Source of the DNA: Chloroflexota bacterium
GTDB lineage: Bacteria > Chloroflexota > Dehalococcoidia > UBA3495
Direction: 5' to 3'
DNA length: 9,138 nt
Assembly (NCBI GenBank): GCA_002697005.1
Contig: NZUD01000035.1
Location: 17,237-26,374 of the forward strand
Numbering within the stretch: the stretch's first letter is position 1; the number at the start of each line of letters is the position of its first letter. The notes below the pieces were generated by a model, which ran no database searches, was not told the origin of the DNA, and worked only from the letters and a program-made list of their open reading frames with translations. Of this stretch, positions 1 to 6,400 are shown piece by piece. A program made the translations under genes and the position numbers.

Positions 1-92
1 CCAGTCGGCCAGTCCTGTCCGACACCACCACAGGCAGTAATCAGACTTAAAACCATCAGTGTAAATACCGTCGCCAAAGGATGCCAATTCAT
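1..92 (-). CDS. N-terminus of a lipoprotein, truncated by the window edge
   Basis: Reading the minus strand from the ATG at 92-90 gives 30 open codons to the window edge, so the 3' part is missing. The peptide has a short N-region, a hydrophobic stretch (residues 5-19) and a good lipobox, L-I-T-A-C, with Cys21 as the expected lipidated residue, followed by GGVGQDWPT. This is a type II (lipoprotein) signal peptide, so the mature protein should be anchored on the outer face of the cytoplasmic membrane. An AGAGG Shine-Dalgarno lies 7 bases upstream of the ATG (complement of 100-104), which strongly supports the start. The gene is divergent from the acetyltransferase gene. The function cannot be told from 30 residues. 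A lipid-anchored beta-propeller protein is one possibility suggested by the QDWP stretch after the cysteine, but that is only a guess. Confidence 0.72.
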   Translation of the reverse strand, partial: MNWHPLATVFTLMVLSLITACGGVGQDWPT

Positions 93-117
93 GCTGATGC
101 CTCTGTTTTAGGAACAT

Positions 118-140
118 AGGCGCCGTGTTTAATCGCGCCT
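118..140. repeat. Small inverted repeat in the divergent spacer
   Basis: The arms AGGCGC (118-123) and GCGCCT (135-140) are perfectly complementary around an 11-base A/T-rich loop. The repeat sits about 15 bases upstream of the lipoprotein Shine-Dalgarno, in the spacer between divergent genes. It could be an operator or a leader hairpin for the minus-strand gene. Six base pairs is short enough to be chance. I found no convincing -35/-10 pair in this spacer on either strand. Confidence 0.25.
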
Positions 141-230
141 TGATGAGGCTATAGGGGATGTTGCCCCATTACTCTTCCAAGTTTAAGGGTAACGACCGAC
201 CATACCACGACTACGGCTGCGACTGATTAT

Positions 231-277
231 GCTAAAATCAGGATCAACATGTGAAACCTGTTGATCCTGATTTTAGC
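231..277. promoter_or_regulatory. Perfect 19-bp hairpin enclosing the acetyltransferase start codon
   Basis: Positions 231-249 and 259-277 are exact reverse complements (19 of 19), separated by a 9-base loop, TGTGAAACC. The GTG start of the downstream gene (251-253) lies wholly in the loop, and its best Shine-Dalgarno, AGGA at 240-243, lies in the left arm. The right arm encodes about residues 3-9. In mRNA this would form a very stable stem that hides the ribosome binding site, so translational control is one reading. Other readings are a DNA operator for a dimeric regulator, a remnant of a small mobile element, or an artefact of palindromic joining in amplified or assembled DNA. No T-tract follows it, and no gene ends nearby, so a terminator is unlikely. 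Confidence 0.7.
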
Positions 278-979
278 GGCGCGGTCCAATTGCAAGAGTC
301 CCTACCTGTTACGATTCGGCGACTTCGTCTCGACGATATCGACCAAGTCGTGGCCATCGAGAAAGAGGCGTTCTCACCCCTTTGGGTGAGTACGTCATTC
401 AAGCGTGATATTAACAACAAACGTGCCAACTATTTGGTGGCATGTTTCGATGAAGAAATCTCGGCTGAAGAGGTTCTGGCCGAGATTGATTCAGACAACA
501 CCGCTCAGGAAGACGAGCCGCCGCAACCGAAGCTGTGGTCGCGTCTGCTTGGTCGCCTGGGCATAGGCTCCAACGATGAGCCCAACAGCGTGGATGACGT
601 GTTCAATATCGCTGGATACGTCAGCGTTTGGTACCAGGGGGAAGAAGCCCATATCACCGAGATAGCTGTGAAAGAGACACTTCGCGGCCGTGGAGTGGGA
701 GAACTGCTCCTCATCGCCTCCATGAAAGCTGCGATCGAGCACGGTTCCAAGGTCATGACCCTCGAAGCCCGAGTGTCGAATTTCATCGCACATCGCCTTT
801 ACCAGAAGTACAGCTTCAAGTCGGTAGGCATCCGTAAGGCTTATTATTCCGACAACCGCGAGGACGCGGTGATAATGACGACCTGTCCTATTGATACTCC
901 GGAGTACAGCACGTTGTTCAACGTGCTGCAGACCTCGTATCAATCCAGATGGAGGCGGATGGAGATTGAAGAATACTGA
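251..979 (+). CDS. rimI: GNAT acetyltransferase, RimI-like (ribosomal protein S18 N-alpha-acetyltransferase family)
   Basis: This is a 242-residue GNAT-fold protein. RimI-type enzymes transfer acetyl from acetyl-CoA to a protein N-terminus, classically Ala1 of ribosomal protein S18, in the cytoplasm. The family signature is clear: VTIRRLRLDD at 20-29 opens the domain; ITEIAV (135-140) is followed by the acetyl-CoA loop R145-G-R-G-V-G150; then LEARVSN (171-177), RLYQKYSF (182-189) and RKAYYSDNREDAVIM (195-209), the stretch most typical of RimI. It is longer than usual RimI (about 150 residues) because of an acidic, proline-containing insertion at about 68-117 and a C-terminal tail from about 211. 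The GTG start is chosen because a stop lies at 233-235, AGGA stands 7 bases upstream, and the only nearby alternative, TTG at 290, lacks a Shine-Dalgarno. Start and ribosome site lie in a perfect hairpin. The gene appears monocistronic. The substrate could be a protein other than S18. Confidence 0.8.
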   Translation: MKPVDPDFSGAVQLQESLPVTIRRLRLDDIDQVVAIEKEAFSPLWVSTSFKRDINNKRANYLVACFDEEISAEEVLAEIDSDNTAQEDEPPQPKLWSRLLGRLGIGSNDEPNSVDDVFNIAGYVSVWYQGEEAHITEIAVKETLRGRGVGELLLIASMKAAIEHGSKVMTLEARVSNFIAHRLYQKYSFKSVGIRKAYYSDNREDAVIMTTCPIDTPEYSTLFNVLQTSYQSRWRRMEIEEY

Positions 980-1129
980 GATGTCCGTGTACCCTCTGGG
1001 CGTTCCGATGCAGCGGATTTTTACGTCTGGGATATCATTAACATAAGCTAGCAGGCCGGGTGGCCGCGGCAATCGTGGACCAGGTGTGAGACCCGCAGAA
1101 ATCTGATGAGTAACCCCTCTTAAATCGAG

Positions 1130-1158
1130 TTGACCAGCCGCAGTCACGTTGTTAGAAT
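1130..1158 (+). promoter_or_regulatory. Sigma70-type promoter for the coaE-ATPase-NUDIX-VWA unit
   Basis: TTGACC (1130-1135) and TAGAAT (1153-1158) are separated by exactly 17 bases and match the TTGACA/TATAAT consensus at 10 of 12 positions. Transcription would begin near 1165, giving a leader of about 90 bases before coaE. It lies in the 276-base gap after the acetyltransferase gene and points at the four same-strand genes, which are separated by at most 45 bases. This suggests the four genes are one transcript, distinct from the upstream gene. Confidence 0.65.
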
Positions 1159-1183
1159 GGCCGATGCGCCCCAGCCTACGGGA

Positions 1184-1215
1184 GCTAGCCTCAAAGGAAT
1201 CCTGAGGCGACTAGC
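1184..1215 (+). promoter_or_regulatory. Stem-loop in the coaE leader
   Basis: GCTAGCCTCA (1184-1193) pairs with TGAGG (1203-1207) and CTAGC (1211-1215), giving ten base pairs interrupted by a 3-base CGA bulge and capped by a 9-base loop, AAGGAATCC. It lies within the predicted leader, about 20 bases after the likely transcription start. It resembles no riboswitch I recognise (TPP, cobalamin, SAM and T-box signatures are absent). It could modulate translation of the leader frame or of coaE, because GAGG, the nearest Shine-Dalgarno-like sequence to the leader ATG, is buried in its right arm. Confidence 0.4.
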
Positions 1216-1217
1216 AT

Positions 1218-1259
1218 ATGGGCGAGTTTGATGGGACAGGCCAGCTCAACGAGAGATGA
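1218..1259 (+). CDS. Possible 13-codon leader peptide overlapping coaE
   Basis: An ATG at 1218 opens a short frame, MGEFDGTGQLNER, whose TGA (1257-1259) overlaps the coaE start in an ATGA arrangement (1256-1259). Such overlaps usually mean translational coupling. The coaE start itself has only a weak, poorly spaced Shine-Dalgarno (GAGAG directly before it), so delivery of ribosomes from this frame would make sense. GAGG at 1204-1207 is 10 bases upstream and lies in a stem-loop. The peptide has no run of one amino acid that would suggest attenuation. A frame this short can easily occur by chance. Confidence 0.3.
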   Translation: MGEFDGTGQLNER

Positions 1260-1852
1260 TGGTAATAGGGCTAACGGGCAGCATCGGCACCGGTAAGAGT
1301 GAAGCAGCCCGTCAATTGGAAGCGCTGGGGGCCTCTATCATCAGCGCAGACCAGGTTGGCCACGAGGCCTACACTCCTAATACAGAGGCGTGGGAGCAGG
1401 TTGTAGCTGCCTTTGGCGACGACATCTTGCAAGATGACGGAGAGATAGACCGCCGTAAGTTGGGGGCAGTAGTGTTCTCGGACCCTGGTCAACTGGAAAA
1501 ACTGAACCAGATCATGCATCCGAGGATGGCGCGAATGGTTGCGGACAAGATAGAGGAGCTGCGCGACCAAGGGGTGGAGGTAGTAGTGGTGGAGGCGGCC
1601 CTGCTCTTCGAGGCAGGATGGGACTCATTGGTGGAAGAAGTGTGGGTCACTGATTCCACGGAACAGGTAGTTATCGAGAGACTGAAGCAGCGAAACGGTA
1701 TGTCTGAAGAAGAAGCGCGAAAGCGGATATCTTCTCAGATGGGTCGCACCGAAAGATTGGAGCGATCTGATTACGTGATCGAAAACTCGGGTGACATGGC
1801 GACATTGGGAAACACCATCAAAGAGCTGTGGAATCGCCGGGTATCGGTTTAG
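1256..1852 (+). CDS. coaE: Dephospho-CoA kinase
   Basis: CoaE phosphorylates the 3'-hydroxyl of the ribose of dephospho-CoA using ATP, the last step of coenzyme A synthesis, in the cytoplasm. The 198-residue length is typical. The N-terminus VIGLTGSIGTGKS (3-15) is the family P-loop with Lys14 and Ser15. ISADQVGHEAY (29-39) corresponds to the DAD-x-hydrophobic-x-HE motif of the substrate site. IMHP (86-89), VVEAALLFEAGW (111-122) and the lid segment RLKQRNGMSEEEARKRISSQM (142-162) follow, and DYVIENSG (172-179) is the usual C-terminal strand. The start is either ATG 1256 or the adjacent ATG 1259; neither has a strong Shine-Dalgarno. It is the first gene after the 1130-1158 promoter. The third gene of the unit encodes a probable CoA diphosphatase, so opposite ends of CoA turnover share a transcript. 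Confidence 0.95.
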   Translation: MMVIGLTGSIGTGKSEAARQLEALGASIISADQVGHEAYTPNTEAWEQVVAAFGDDILQDDGEIDRRKLGAVVFSDPGQLEKLNQIMHPRMARMVADKIEELRDQGVEVVVVEAALLFEAGWDSLVEEVWVTDSTEQVVIERLKQRNGMSEEEARKRISSQMGRTERLERSDYVIENSGDMATLGNTIKELWNRRVSV

Positions 1853-1897
1853 CATAAATAGCGGCATTGCAGACAAAAATAAGGACCGGAAAAAATA

Positions 1898-2806
1898 ATG
1901 GTTGAAGCAGCGCCAGAAACAGAACCACATTACACAGAATATGCGATCGAGGAGTTCCTAGTAAGGGACGAACCTTACTATCGCCCCATCGGCGACGAAC
2001 TTGAATTGTTCACCGCCGCTTACCGTCAGCACATCCCGGTTCTACTTAAGGGACCTACGGGTTGCGGAAAGACTAGGTTCGTCGAGTTCATGGCCTGGAA
2101 GCTTGGGCGTCCTTTAGCAGTGGTGAAAGAGAAAGGTGGGAAAGACGAGACCCTGGAAGAAGGCGAGGTTCGGGTTCCTCTTGTCACCATCGCTTGTCAC
2201 GAAGATCTGACCGCCAGCGACCTTGTTGGGCGGTATCTGCTGGATGCCAACGGCACCCGTTGGATCGACGGTCCCATGACCCGGGCAGTCAAAGCCGGGG
2301 CTATCCTATACCTAGACGAGGTCGTGGAAGCCCGGAAAGACACCACCGTATTGATTCATCCCCTGACTGACCACCGCCGCATCCTGCCCGTTGAGAAGAC
2401 CGGGTCAATCATTGAGGCTGACGACCGCTTCCTACTTTGTGTGTCCTATAACCCTGGCTACCAGAGCGCCCTGAAAGACCTGAAGCACAGCACGCGCCAG
2501 CGGTTCATATCCATCGAGTTTTACTATCCACCGCCGGAGATTGAGACTGAGATTATCCAGCGGGAGAGTGGTTGTTCTAAAGCACACGCCGACTCTCTGG
2601 CCAAGCTGGGTGACAAAATTCGAAACCTAGAAGAGCACGGCCTGCAAGAAGGCGCTAGCACCCGCCTGTTGATTTACGCAGGGCGGTTGATGTCGGAAGG
2701 TATCCCGCCGCGACGTGCCGCCCAGGTGGCTATCGTTTGGACCTTGACCGACGACCCGGAGCTGCAGCGCAGTCTCGAGGAAGTATCTTCCTCCATATTC
2801 GAGTAG
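1898..2806 (+). CDS. MoxR-class AAA+ ATPase, NorQ/CbbQ/NirQ-like
   Basis: This 302-residue cytoplasmic AAA+ ATPase belongs to the group that remodels or activates enzymes together with a VWA partner (NorQ for nitric oxide reductase, CbbQ for Rubisco). Visible are Walker A GPTGCGKT (52-59), the family motif [13 protein letters not shown] (100-112), Walker B ILYLDE (136-141), the [16 protein letters not shown] segment (154-169), sensor 1 in SYNPGYQ (183-189, Asn185), the candidate arginine finger STRQRF (198-203) and sensor 2 [11 protein letters not shown] (254-264). The C-terminal part fits the CbbQ/NirQ C-terminal domain. Between the first AAA+ helix and CHEDL there is an extra charged segment of about 20 residues (about 75-95) absent from NorQ as I know it. 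AAGGA (1881-1885) lies 12 bases before the ATG. The partner VWA gene lies two genes downstream. Which enzyme it serves is unknown, so no symbol is given. Confidence 0.92.
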   Translation: MVEAAPETEPHYTEYAIEEFLVRDEPYYRPIGDELELFTAAYRQHIPVLLKGPTGCGKTRFVEFMAWKLGRPLAVVKEKGGKDETLEEGEVRVPLVTIACHEDLTASDLVGRYLLDANGTRWIDGPMTRAVKAGAILYLDEVVEARKDTTVLIHPLTDHRRILPVEKTGSIIEADDRFLLCVSYNPGYQSALKDLKHSTRQRFISIEFYYPPPEIETEIIQRESGCSKAHADSLAKLGDKIRNLEEHGLQEGASTRLLIYAGRLMSEGIPPRRAAQVAIVWTLTDDPELQRSLEEVSSSIFE

Positions 2807-2814
2807 CAGATTAG

Positions 2815-3411
2815 ATGGGTCGGACGCCGCCGGAGCTTTTAGAACGGGCCCTTGCGAACCGCGTCGTAGACAGGGTCGACGCCGCCGGATTGATGCCGTC
2901 TGCCGTCATGATTCTCCTTTACCCTAAGGACGGAGAATACTTTATCCTACTGAACAAGCGGTCTGAGGAAGTGGAGCATCACAAAGGGGAGATTTCCTTC
3001 CCTGGCGGCGCTCGGGACCCGGAAGACATAGATTCACTGGCTACCGCCCTCCGCGAAACGGAAGAGGAGATGGGAATTAAGCGGGGTGATGTCACCGTCA
3101 TCGGTGAGATGGATGAGATTGTCACCCGTAGTGGGTTCTTGGTGAATGTGTTCACCGGCACCATAGAATACCCTTACACCTTCAATCCCAGTGCCGTTGA
3201 GATTGCGGAGGTCTTGGAGTTCCCTGTTTCCGCACTGACCGATCCGACCAACCGCCGGTCCGAGACGCGTTGGCAAAATGGAAACCTGATGACCTCTTAC
3301 TCGTACGTTCACAAAGAGCACGTCGTCTTTGGGGCGACTGCCAGAATCCTCCAGAGTTGCATCGATATATTCGATGACAGACTGGAAAGCGAGGAACAAC
3401 AAGTTGACTAG
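2815..3411 (+). CDS. NUDIX hydrolase, NudL-type probable coenzyme A diphosphatase
   Basis: NudL/YeaB-type NUDIX enzymes cleave CoA and its derivatives to 4'-phosphopantetheine compounds and 3',5'-ADP with Mg2+ or Mn2+. The 198-residue protein carries the CoA-diphosphatase signature ILLNKRS (44-50) with V-x-x-HKGEISFPGG (53-65), followed by the NUDIX helix ALRETEEEMGI (78-88) with the metal-binding glutamates Glu81, Glu84 and Glu85. The spacing from GG to RE matches NudL rather than the strict NUDIX box. SGFLVNVF (106-113) and the later VVFGATARIL (170-179) also fit NudL. ATG 2815 follows the ATPase stop by 8 bases with no clear Shine-Dalgarno, so coupling to the upstream gene is likely; a later start at 2893 would remove the N-terminal helix typical of the family. 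Its stop overlaps the predicted TTG start of the VWA gene. The substrate is inferred from the signature, and other nucleoside diphosphate substrates are possible. Confidence 0.88.
   Translation: MGRTPPELLERALANRVVDRVDAAGLMPSAVMILLYPKDGEYFILLNKRSEEVEHHKGEISFPGGARDPEDIDSLATALRETEEEMGIKRGDVTVIGEMDEIVTRSGFLVNVFTGTIEYPYTFNPSAVEIAEVLEFPVSALTDPTNRRSETRWQNGNLMTSYSYVHKEHVVFGATARILQSCIDIFDDRLESEEQQVD
3391..3395 (+). promoter_or_regulatory. Shine-Dalgarno that decides the VWA gene start
   Basis: GAGGA lies 8 bases upstream of TTG 3404, inside the last codons of the NUDIX gene. The only ATG nearby in frame (3374) is preceded by an A/T-rich stretch with no Shine-Dalgarno, and an earlier TTG at 3329 has none either. 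Choosing 3404 gives an 8-base overlap with the NUDIX stop at 3409-3411, a usual operon arrangement. Confidence 0.55.
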
Positions 3412-6400
3412 TGGCCCTATTTCAGAGATTGAATCTGAACTGGCGAAACTGCCGCCGGCAGTGCTTGAGGCTTATCATGAAGCCAACGACACAGTGAAGG
3501 AATCCTTTGGGGAAGAGGAGATTGGACTCTGGGCGAAAGAGGGTCTGACTATCGGCACCCAGACGGTGCGCTCCTGGGAATCTGCTATAGAGTATTACCG
3601 TGTAAGCCCTGAGGTTAGTAAGTTCCTGTCTTTCCCGTCGTTCATGCAATGGGCCCGCTGCGGCACTTACCTGGCTCAAGACTCACCAACTCTGGCTGTG
3701 TCGTTCTTCAAATCCAGCGTATCCATAGTACCTAATCTTCGCCCTCAGTACATCCCACGCTGGGCTGGCCTGGGCCGCAGCCTCTACAAGGGCACATGGA
3801 AATCCAGCACCCTTGCCGCGAAGTTCTTTGAGGTCAGTCCGGACTTGGTCCGGAACCTGCCTTTCTGGGACGTGGAAGTCTTCGCTTCACTGATCGAAGC
3901 CCTGTCATACAAATCCTACGATGTTGCCGGAGAGTGCCTGGTGTTGGGACGAGATGTTCTTCCAGCCATGGGCCGTGAGCGGGAGCCGTTCTTGGCGATG
4001 TCTCGCGCCCTGATTGACACTAGCTGGCGGGAAGTTAAGACGTGCCTTGAACTGGTGCCCAGAGCCCTCCAGCAGGTTGATGAGAGCCAGACCGGACGGT
4101 TCCTGAAACTGGGTGAACGCTTGGCCAAAGTCGGGCTCCGAAACACCTCCAAGTTCCTGTCCGACGGCACCCAGGCCTTGAGTAAAGTCCCCCAAGGTTC
4201 CCAGGGGTACATCCTGGACCTGTGTGACGCCTTAGTGGTAATCACACCCGACGCCGTTCCGCCTTTCCTAAAAAGCCTAGACGACGTTTTGAACCGCATC
4301 ACTGTTAGCCAACTGGACGCTTGGTTCCAGCATGGGGCACACTTGCTCCAAGAGAACCCAGAAAGCGGTATCGCCTTCTTTAAGATTGAGTCCAACACCT
4401 CCGAACAGATGCTGGAAACACTGTCATCTAGCCTGGAGCTAGAACGCGTGAAGAGCATCCTGCGCCTGTATTGCCGAGCGCTGGCAGGCACCGGCCTGGA
4501 GATATTCGATACCGGCGAATTGGTCCAGCGGAACATAGGCTGGGTCGACGAAGACTCGGCATCCACTGACGGTAGCAAGATTTTCCTGCCTCCGGTAGTA
4601 GACCATTACTCCAACAAACAGGATAATTTCGCCTGGTTCAAGGTCGTCTCGACCCATCAGGTGGCCCATCTGGAGTTCGGCAGCTTCGATTACGATTTCG
4701 AGAAGTCGGCCACCCAGTTCGAAGACCGCCGCCATGAGATGGAACAGCAGGCCAACGAACGTAAGGAAGCCGAGCGCGCCGTTGCCCGTGAGCAGTATGA
4801 GATGGCAGCTAAGCTTCTGACCTCGGGCGCCGAGGGCGACGTGGACATGTCGGCTGGGTACGAAGACCCCAATGCCGGAAGCATGCGGACATTCACTGAT
4901 ATCGGCCGATTCTTGGATATATTTGAGGATTCCAAGTTGGTTTTTGATATCTTCACGGTACTTGAAGACTGCCGTTTGGATTACCGGATCAAGGTTGAAT
5001 ACCCGGGCATCCGTGCCGCTTCTTCGCGGGTCCAAAGTGAGACCTTGGCCGATCGTCCCAAGATCGAAGACATGCCGCTGCAACAAGGGTTGGTCGAGTT
5101 GCTCATTAACATGAGCTTGGACCAGTTCCAAGACCTCCCAGTGGCCATCGAGTACAAGGAGGCCGGTGAGATGCTCTCAAGCATCCTTCATCAGCTTCGT
5201 AACGCCGAAGCCAACGTGGAAGATACCGCCGAAGCGACCCTCAGAGCCTACGAGGTCATCTCTCGCGTTCCTAATCAACAGGAAGAAGAAGACCAGTTCG
5301 AAGACCAGGACTTGGAAGAACCAGGCGACTTCTCTGAAGAAGATTACCAGTCGCTGGTTGACCAGCTTCAAGCTGGGATGGACGCCTCTTCGGACGGTGG
5401 CGACGGAGAGTCTTACGAGTCCCCTGATCCAGTGGACTACCGCGGAGATTTCAAGCCTGAGATGGTCCAGCTCATGACGAAGCTGCAGGCCGACAGCGGA
5501 GAAGAGGGCGAGGCGCAGCCCATGACCCAGGAGATGCTGGAGCAACTGCTTCAGGAGAGCCCTGAGTTGGAACTGGATGCCGAGCAGGGTGAAGTCGACA
5601 GTAACATGAGCATGTTCGCCCAAAACATCATGAAAGAAGCCGGCGCTCCGCCGCCCAATTCCGAGCCTGGTGAAGGTTACGGACCGCTTTTGCACGATGA
5701 CGACGCCGGTGGCGAACTCGAAGCCCGGGAACCTGAGACCTACGTGTACGACGAGTGGGATTTCAGGGCCAACGACTACAAGCCTCGCTGGTGCATAGTT
5801 AAAGAGAAAACCGTAGAAGAAGGGGACCCTGCTTTCTATCAGGACGCCCTCAAGACCTACACGTCGCTGTCCAACCACATCAGGCGACAGTTTGAACTGA
5901 TCATGCCGGAGAGTATGCGAAAGACATACCGACTGGTTGACGGCGAGGACATCGACCTGAACAGTGCGCTTGAAGCCTGGGTCGACCTGAAGATGGGAAT
6001 ACCGCCCGATGAGAAAATCTACTGGCACCGTAACCGGAACAAGCGGGAGGTGGCCGTTGTCTTCCTTCTCGATATGAGCGCCTCTACCGCTGAGGCCATA
6101 GACGAAGGCCGCCAGCAGGTGGATGACCGCGACGCTCCCGACGATCCAGTGGAGTATATGGTCTGGCTGCGTCGTCGCCGGGAAGGGTTGGTCCGCCGTA
6201 ACTATAAGCGGATCATTGATCTAGAGAAAGAAGGCACGACCCTCCTGATCAATGCGTTGGAGTCCATCGGCGACACCTATGGGATTTATGGGTTCTCCGG
6301 CTACGGACGGGAGAACGTCGAGTTCTATGTCGTCAAAGACATCAACGAAGAGTTCAGCGACAAGGTCAAGCGGAGGATTGATAAGATTACACCGTTGCAT

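Noticed and set aside
205..238. Possible promoter with TAAAAT (233-238) as -10 for the acetyltransferase gene
   Set aside because: No acceptable -35 element lies 16-18 bases upstream, and the -10 candidate falls inside the hairpin arm, which explains its sequence equally well.
981..1046. 21-codon frame starting just after the acetyltransferase stop
   Set aside because: It is very short, with no Shine-Dalgarno beyond chance and no signal or recognisable motif.
491..1147. Minus-strand frame spanning the acetyltransferase 3' half and the following gap
   Set aside because: Most of it is antisense to the clear GNAT domain, and the part in the gap overlaps the promoter at 1130-1158. No domain is recognisable.
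980..1255. tRNA or known riboswitch in the gap before coaE
   Set aside because: No T-arm consensus, cloverleaf pairing or familiar riboswitch core (TPP, cobalamin, SAM, T-box) is visible. Only the promoter, one stem-loop and the short leader frame can be supported.
3329..3403. Earlier starts for the VWA gene (TTG 3329 or ATG 3374)
   Set aside because: Both would lengthen the overlap with the NUDIX gene and neither has a Shine-Dalgarno, whereas TTG 3404 has GAGGA at 8 bases. ATG 3374 remains a possible alternative.
5177..6028. Long open frame on the minus strand opposite the VWA gene (283 codons)
   Set aside because: It is antisense to the acidic linker and helical region of the VWA protein, whose GAA/GAG-rich codons avoid stops on the other strand. 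The product has no family motif.
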